Assembly (NCBI GenBank): GCA_012031475.1
Contig: JAAUTJ010000026.1
Location: forward strand, 1-17,631
Length of the DNA stretch: 17,631 nucleotides
Direction of reading: 5' to 3'
Origin: Leptolyngbyaceae cyanobacterium SM1_3_5
Lineage (GTDB): Bacteria > Cyanobacteriota > Cyanobacteriia > Elainellales > Elainellaceae
Shown: in pieces, positions 15,475-17,631 of the stretch
Layout: every line of letters starts with the position of its first letter
Position numbering within the stretch: the first letter of the stretch is position 1
The notes under the pieces: model-generated
Told to the model about the DNA's origin: nothing
What the model saw: only the letters and a program-made list of their open reading frames with translations
Database searches by the model: none
Program-made: the position numbers and the translations under genes

Positions 15475-15933
15475 ATGATCATTGCCGCCGTCACGTTTCT
15501 CGTCGCCTTGGGCGGCTTCGCCATTCGACCCCGCGATCTGAAATGGGGCGCAAAGCTCGATCGCCCCCGCTGGCTCGTCTTTGAACCTGCCATTCCGCTG
15601 ATTTGGACAGTTGTTTTCACCTGCGGCGCAATTTCCGCCAATCAGGTGTGGAGCCACGATCCGGGCAGCACCAAAACCTGGCTGCTGATGACGATCTACT
15701 TACTTCTTGAAGTGATTACCACAGCTTACATTCCGGCCACGCTCCGCACCCGCAGCCTCGCCATCGGCACGATTTTGGGCGCGATCGGTCTGCTCACCGG
15801 AATCGGACTGGCGATCGCCGTTTGGCCGACTGCCCACAGCGCTACGTGGCTACTGATTCCCTACCTGCTCTGGAGTCCGATCGGTACGCTCACCACACGC
15901 CAAATGATCGATCTCAACCCCGATGCGGCCTAA
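15475..15933 (+). CDS. tspO: TspO/MBR family tryptophan-rich membrane protein
   Basis: 152 residues, five hydrophobic segments as expected for TspO/MBR. Family features: FLVALGGFAIRPRD near the start, RPRWLVFEPAIPLIWTVVF (the conserved proline- and tryptophan-rich stretch), and ISANQVWSHDP. TspO proteins bind porphyrins and related ligands and are linked to tetrapyrrole handling and stress responses in photosynthetic bacteria. The start given is ATG 15475, but ATG 15464 (ATG CAT CC TGG ATG) would add a family-like N-terminus, MHPWMIIAAV, if one base is missing between 15469 and 15473. Downstream spacing to the next gene is 81 bp. Confidence 0.87.
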   Translation: MIIAAVTFLVALGGFAIRPRDLKWGAKLDRPRWLVFEPAIPLIWTVVFTCGAISANQVWSHDPGSTKTWLLMTIYLLLEVITTAYIPATLRTRSLAIGTILGAIGLLTGIGLAIAVWPTAHSATWLLIPYLLWSPIGTLTTRQMIDLNPDAA

Positions 15934-16014
15934 AACAGCGGCAGTGAACTCCTAACTTCCGAATTGCGATCGCACTTGAAATATAGTTGAAAGACACGCG
16001 ATCGCAAAGCAGTT

Positions 16015-16760
16015 ATGGAATGGTTTGTTGTTGGATATTTGTTGCTGCTTGGAATGATTGGCTTTTATTCCTGGCTGTTGTTTCGCACGTTTAAACAGAC
16101 GAAACAAGAAAACGTGATGTATCGCCACGCGATCGATCGGCAGCTAAAGATTCTTTCTTTTCCGCATTTGTATTGCGATATGCAGGCCGATGACGATACC
16201 AACTTTAAGCTGGAATTATTTAATGTAGGCAGCGTGGCCGCGCATGATTTACACCTGAGTTTTATTGCGGCCTATACCGAAGAAAGCATCGATATTCCTA
16301 ACTTTATGCGATCGCACATTCAGCCACGCCATCGCAAAATTCCGCTTCAGGTCGATAAAGTTGGATATTACGGATTACGCAGCAGTTCGCGCTGTGCAAT
16401 TTTGCCGTTTCAAAACGTTTATCAATCGCGCTGAGCTTGCCGTTGCGTCCGGTTGATTTGTATGCGCTGATTCAGTTTCGCGACATTTTAGGCGGCAATT
16501 ACTATCAGGTCTATTGCTTTTCTGCCCTGGATGAAAAAGGCGGCTATCGGGCAAATATTTTGGAGCCGCAAAGTGCAGAATCGATCGATCGCCTGCATTT
16601 TTACGACCTCGAAGATGTCAACTTAACAACGCCACGATCGCCGCTGCCGTTTGCCGTCGATGACTTTATTGATCTGTGGAATCATTCGATCGCGCTGCGT
16701 ACCACAAACCTCTATGCTGAAGCAGCCGATCAGCTTCACGAGATGCGCGATGTGTCCTAG
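16015..16760 (+). CDS. Membrane-anchored hypothetical protein, about 248 aa (apparent one-base deletion)
   Basis: ATG 16015 begins MEWFVVGYLLLLGMIGFYSW, a single N-terminal membrane segment (about 3-23) followed by basic residues, so the bulk is probably cytoplasmic. The next part (SFPHLYCDMQADDDTNFKLE, FNVGSVAAHDLHLSFIAAY) reads as a beta-rich domain. The frame hits TGA at 16432. Coding-like sequence continues one frame over as ALSLPLRPVDLYALIQFRD and runs to TAG at 16758-16760. Adding one G at 16428 joins them as FQNVYQSALSLPLRPVDLYA. The second half contains YYQVYCFSALDEKGGYRANI and a C-terminal helix. I do not recognise the family. It could instead be two overlapping genes, but the second has only a TTG start and no ribosome-binding site. 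Confidence 0.7.
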
Positions 16761-16907
16761 CTATCGCCGCGCCACTATCAACATCAAACAGGTGAATTTT
16801 TTCGGGCGCGATCGACAGCCAGAGCCTTTCGCCCACGAAGATCGATCCGGTTTGATTCTGGCCTGTAATTCTGTTCGATCTTTTGAGACATTGATGAGTA
16901 CAAGTGG
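16761..16907 (-). pseudogene. Remnant of an ABC-transporter ATPase C-terminus (TOBE region)
   Basis: On the minus strand, VLINVSKDRTELQARIKPDR (from about 16901) is followed one frame over by FVGERLWLSIAPEKIHLFDV (from 16839). Together they resemble the last ~50 residues of MalK/UgpC-type sugar-transport ATPases, whose TOBE domain ends in a conserved IHLFD...G. The two parts would join with one extra T near 16838. Immediately upstream is an in-frame TGA (16908-16910), and no Walker or signature motifs were seen between here and 17168, so the ATPase core is absent. I read it as a gene fragment. The exact right-hand end of its frame is uncertain because it runs into the 3' end of the convergent gene. 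Confidence 0.55.
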
Positions 16908-17168
16908 TCAGCTTAACAGCGGTACTCTAGGAGGAGTAAATCTGAAACTCGCTCTGTATTTCGATCGAGCCTGAAGTAACGCAAATTGAGTAGGAAATTT
17001 GGAAACTGAGTCTCAACTCTAGGTAAAGCAAGCGCTTTCAGCTTTCACTAAAATTTTTCTTTCCCAGAGTGATGAAACAGGGATCATTCAAAAAGTTGAA
17101 AGATAACAACTCGCTAAACTTCTCGTGAGAATTGATCATAGTACAAACGATGCGATCGCTCGACCATT
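16908..17168. other. Intergenic region without recognised features
   Basis: With the ABC remnant this makes a gap of about 400 bp between full genes. Nothing else was recognised: no RNA gene, no clear terminator for recQ, and no coding-like frame. An AGGAGGAG at 16928 resembles a ribosome-binding site but precedes only a short, featureless frame. Confidence 0.5.
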
Positions 17169-17631
17169 TTACCAATCAACTCGCGTCAGCAATCGAAACA
17201 GCACGGCTCGTTTTGTTTCCAGCGTTTTGTAGCCAACTTGGTCAAACAAAACCACCACTTTGTCATCTTCGTAGCGCATCACCAAACCTTCGCCCCATTC
17301 CTTGTGCGCGACGCGGCCATTGAGCGGAAAAGGCTGATAGTCGGATGTATTTTCGCGGCTGATTCCGGCTTTGCAGTTGTCGCAGTTTTCGCACAGTTGC
17401 GGATATTCCTCACCGAAATAGTTGAGCAGATATTGGCGGCGACAGTTGCGAACTTCGGCATAGCCACGCATCATTTCCAGACGCGATCGCTCAAACTTTT
17501 GTTGGCGTTCTTGGGCTTCTAGGGCAAGGGCGATCGCTTCCTCCTTCTCTGGCGCGTCGTCCACAGCCAAAAATTCCCCGGTTGGCAAAGCTTCCACCAC
17601 GCCCAAATCGCTGAGTCGGTTCAGAGCAGTT
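17169..17631 (-). CDS. recQ: RecQ-family DNA helicase, C-terminal part (5' end outside window)
   Basis: The frame is open from the right window edge (…TALNRLSDLGVVEALPTGEF) to TAA at 17169-17171, about 153 residues. It carries the RecQ zinc-binding element: EMMRGYAEVRNCRRQYLLNY followed by CENCDNC, giving the four expected cysteines. After it comes a short module, VAHKEWGEGLVMRYEDDKVV with VLFDQVGYKTL, which I recall at the end of a subset of bacterial RecQ-type helicases instead of an HRDC domain. The helicase motor would lie beyond the window. RecQ unwinds duplex and branched DNA by ATP hydrolysis in recombinational repair. It is separated from the nearest gene by about 400 bp. Confidence 0.9.
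   Translation of the reverse strand, partial: TALNRLSDLGVVEALPTGEFLAVDDAPEKEEAIALALEAQERQQKFERSRLEMMRGYAEVRNCRRQYLLNYFGEEYPQLCENCDNCKAGISRENTSDYQPFPLNGRVAHKEWGEGLVMRYEDDKVVVLFDQVGYKTLETKRAVLFRLLTRVDW

Overview
The window reads as chromosomal DNA from a cyanobacterium, probably a filamentous Leptolyngbya-like lineage. The HIP1 palindrome GCGATCGC is scattered through nearly all coding DNA. Several genes belong to families largely confined to cyanobacteria and plastids (DUF3593, DUF2499, DUF4327, ArgZ/AgrE, CsaB, and Ser/Thr kinases with a zinc ribbon and WD40 propeller). No tRNA, rRNA, CRISPR array or transposase was seen.

Layout. 1-4782 (minus): one uninterrupted frame of 1594 codons that runs off the left edge. 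It fuses four phosphatase-type modules: endonuclease/exonuclease/phosphatase, esterase-like phytase, beta-propeller phytase and PhoD. 4783-5067: spacer with TTAA half-sites spaced at multiples of 11 bp. 5068-7085 (minus): Ser/Thr kinase with WD40 propeller, broken by one apparent missing base. 7161-7795 (minus): DUF3593 and DUF2499 membrane proteins, a two-gene operon. 7903-8937 (plus): csaB. 9081-9229 and 11202-11351: two direct copies of a ~150-bp element. They flank an AT-richer, HIP1-poor island with three minus-strand genes: a membrane TPR protein, a DUF6883 protein and a DUF4926 protein. 11374-13488 (plus): argZ/agrE, followed by a strong terminator. 14013-14233 (plus): DUF4327, frameshifted. 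14318-14653 and 14765-15013 (minus): two small hypotheticals. 15121-15408 (plus): XRE-type regulator, divergent from the previous gene across an operator-like repeat cluster. 15475-15933 (plus): TspO/MBR. 16015-16760 (plus): membrane-anchored hypothetical, frameshifted. 16761-16907 (minus): remnant of an ABC-transporter ATPase C-terminus. 17169-17631 (minus): C-terminal part of a RecQ helicase that enters from the right edge.

Two things stand out biologically. The first is the four-module phosphatase, which could act on phosphodiesters, phytate and phosphomonoesters in one polypeptide and may be phosphate-regulated. The second is the repeat-bounded three-gene island of unknown function. A technical pattern also matters: at least four genes, possibly six loci, are interrupted or shortened by what looks like one missing base in or beside a short homopolymer. 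Unpolished long-read sequence is the simplest explanation, and it should be excluded before any of these genes is called a pseudogene.
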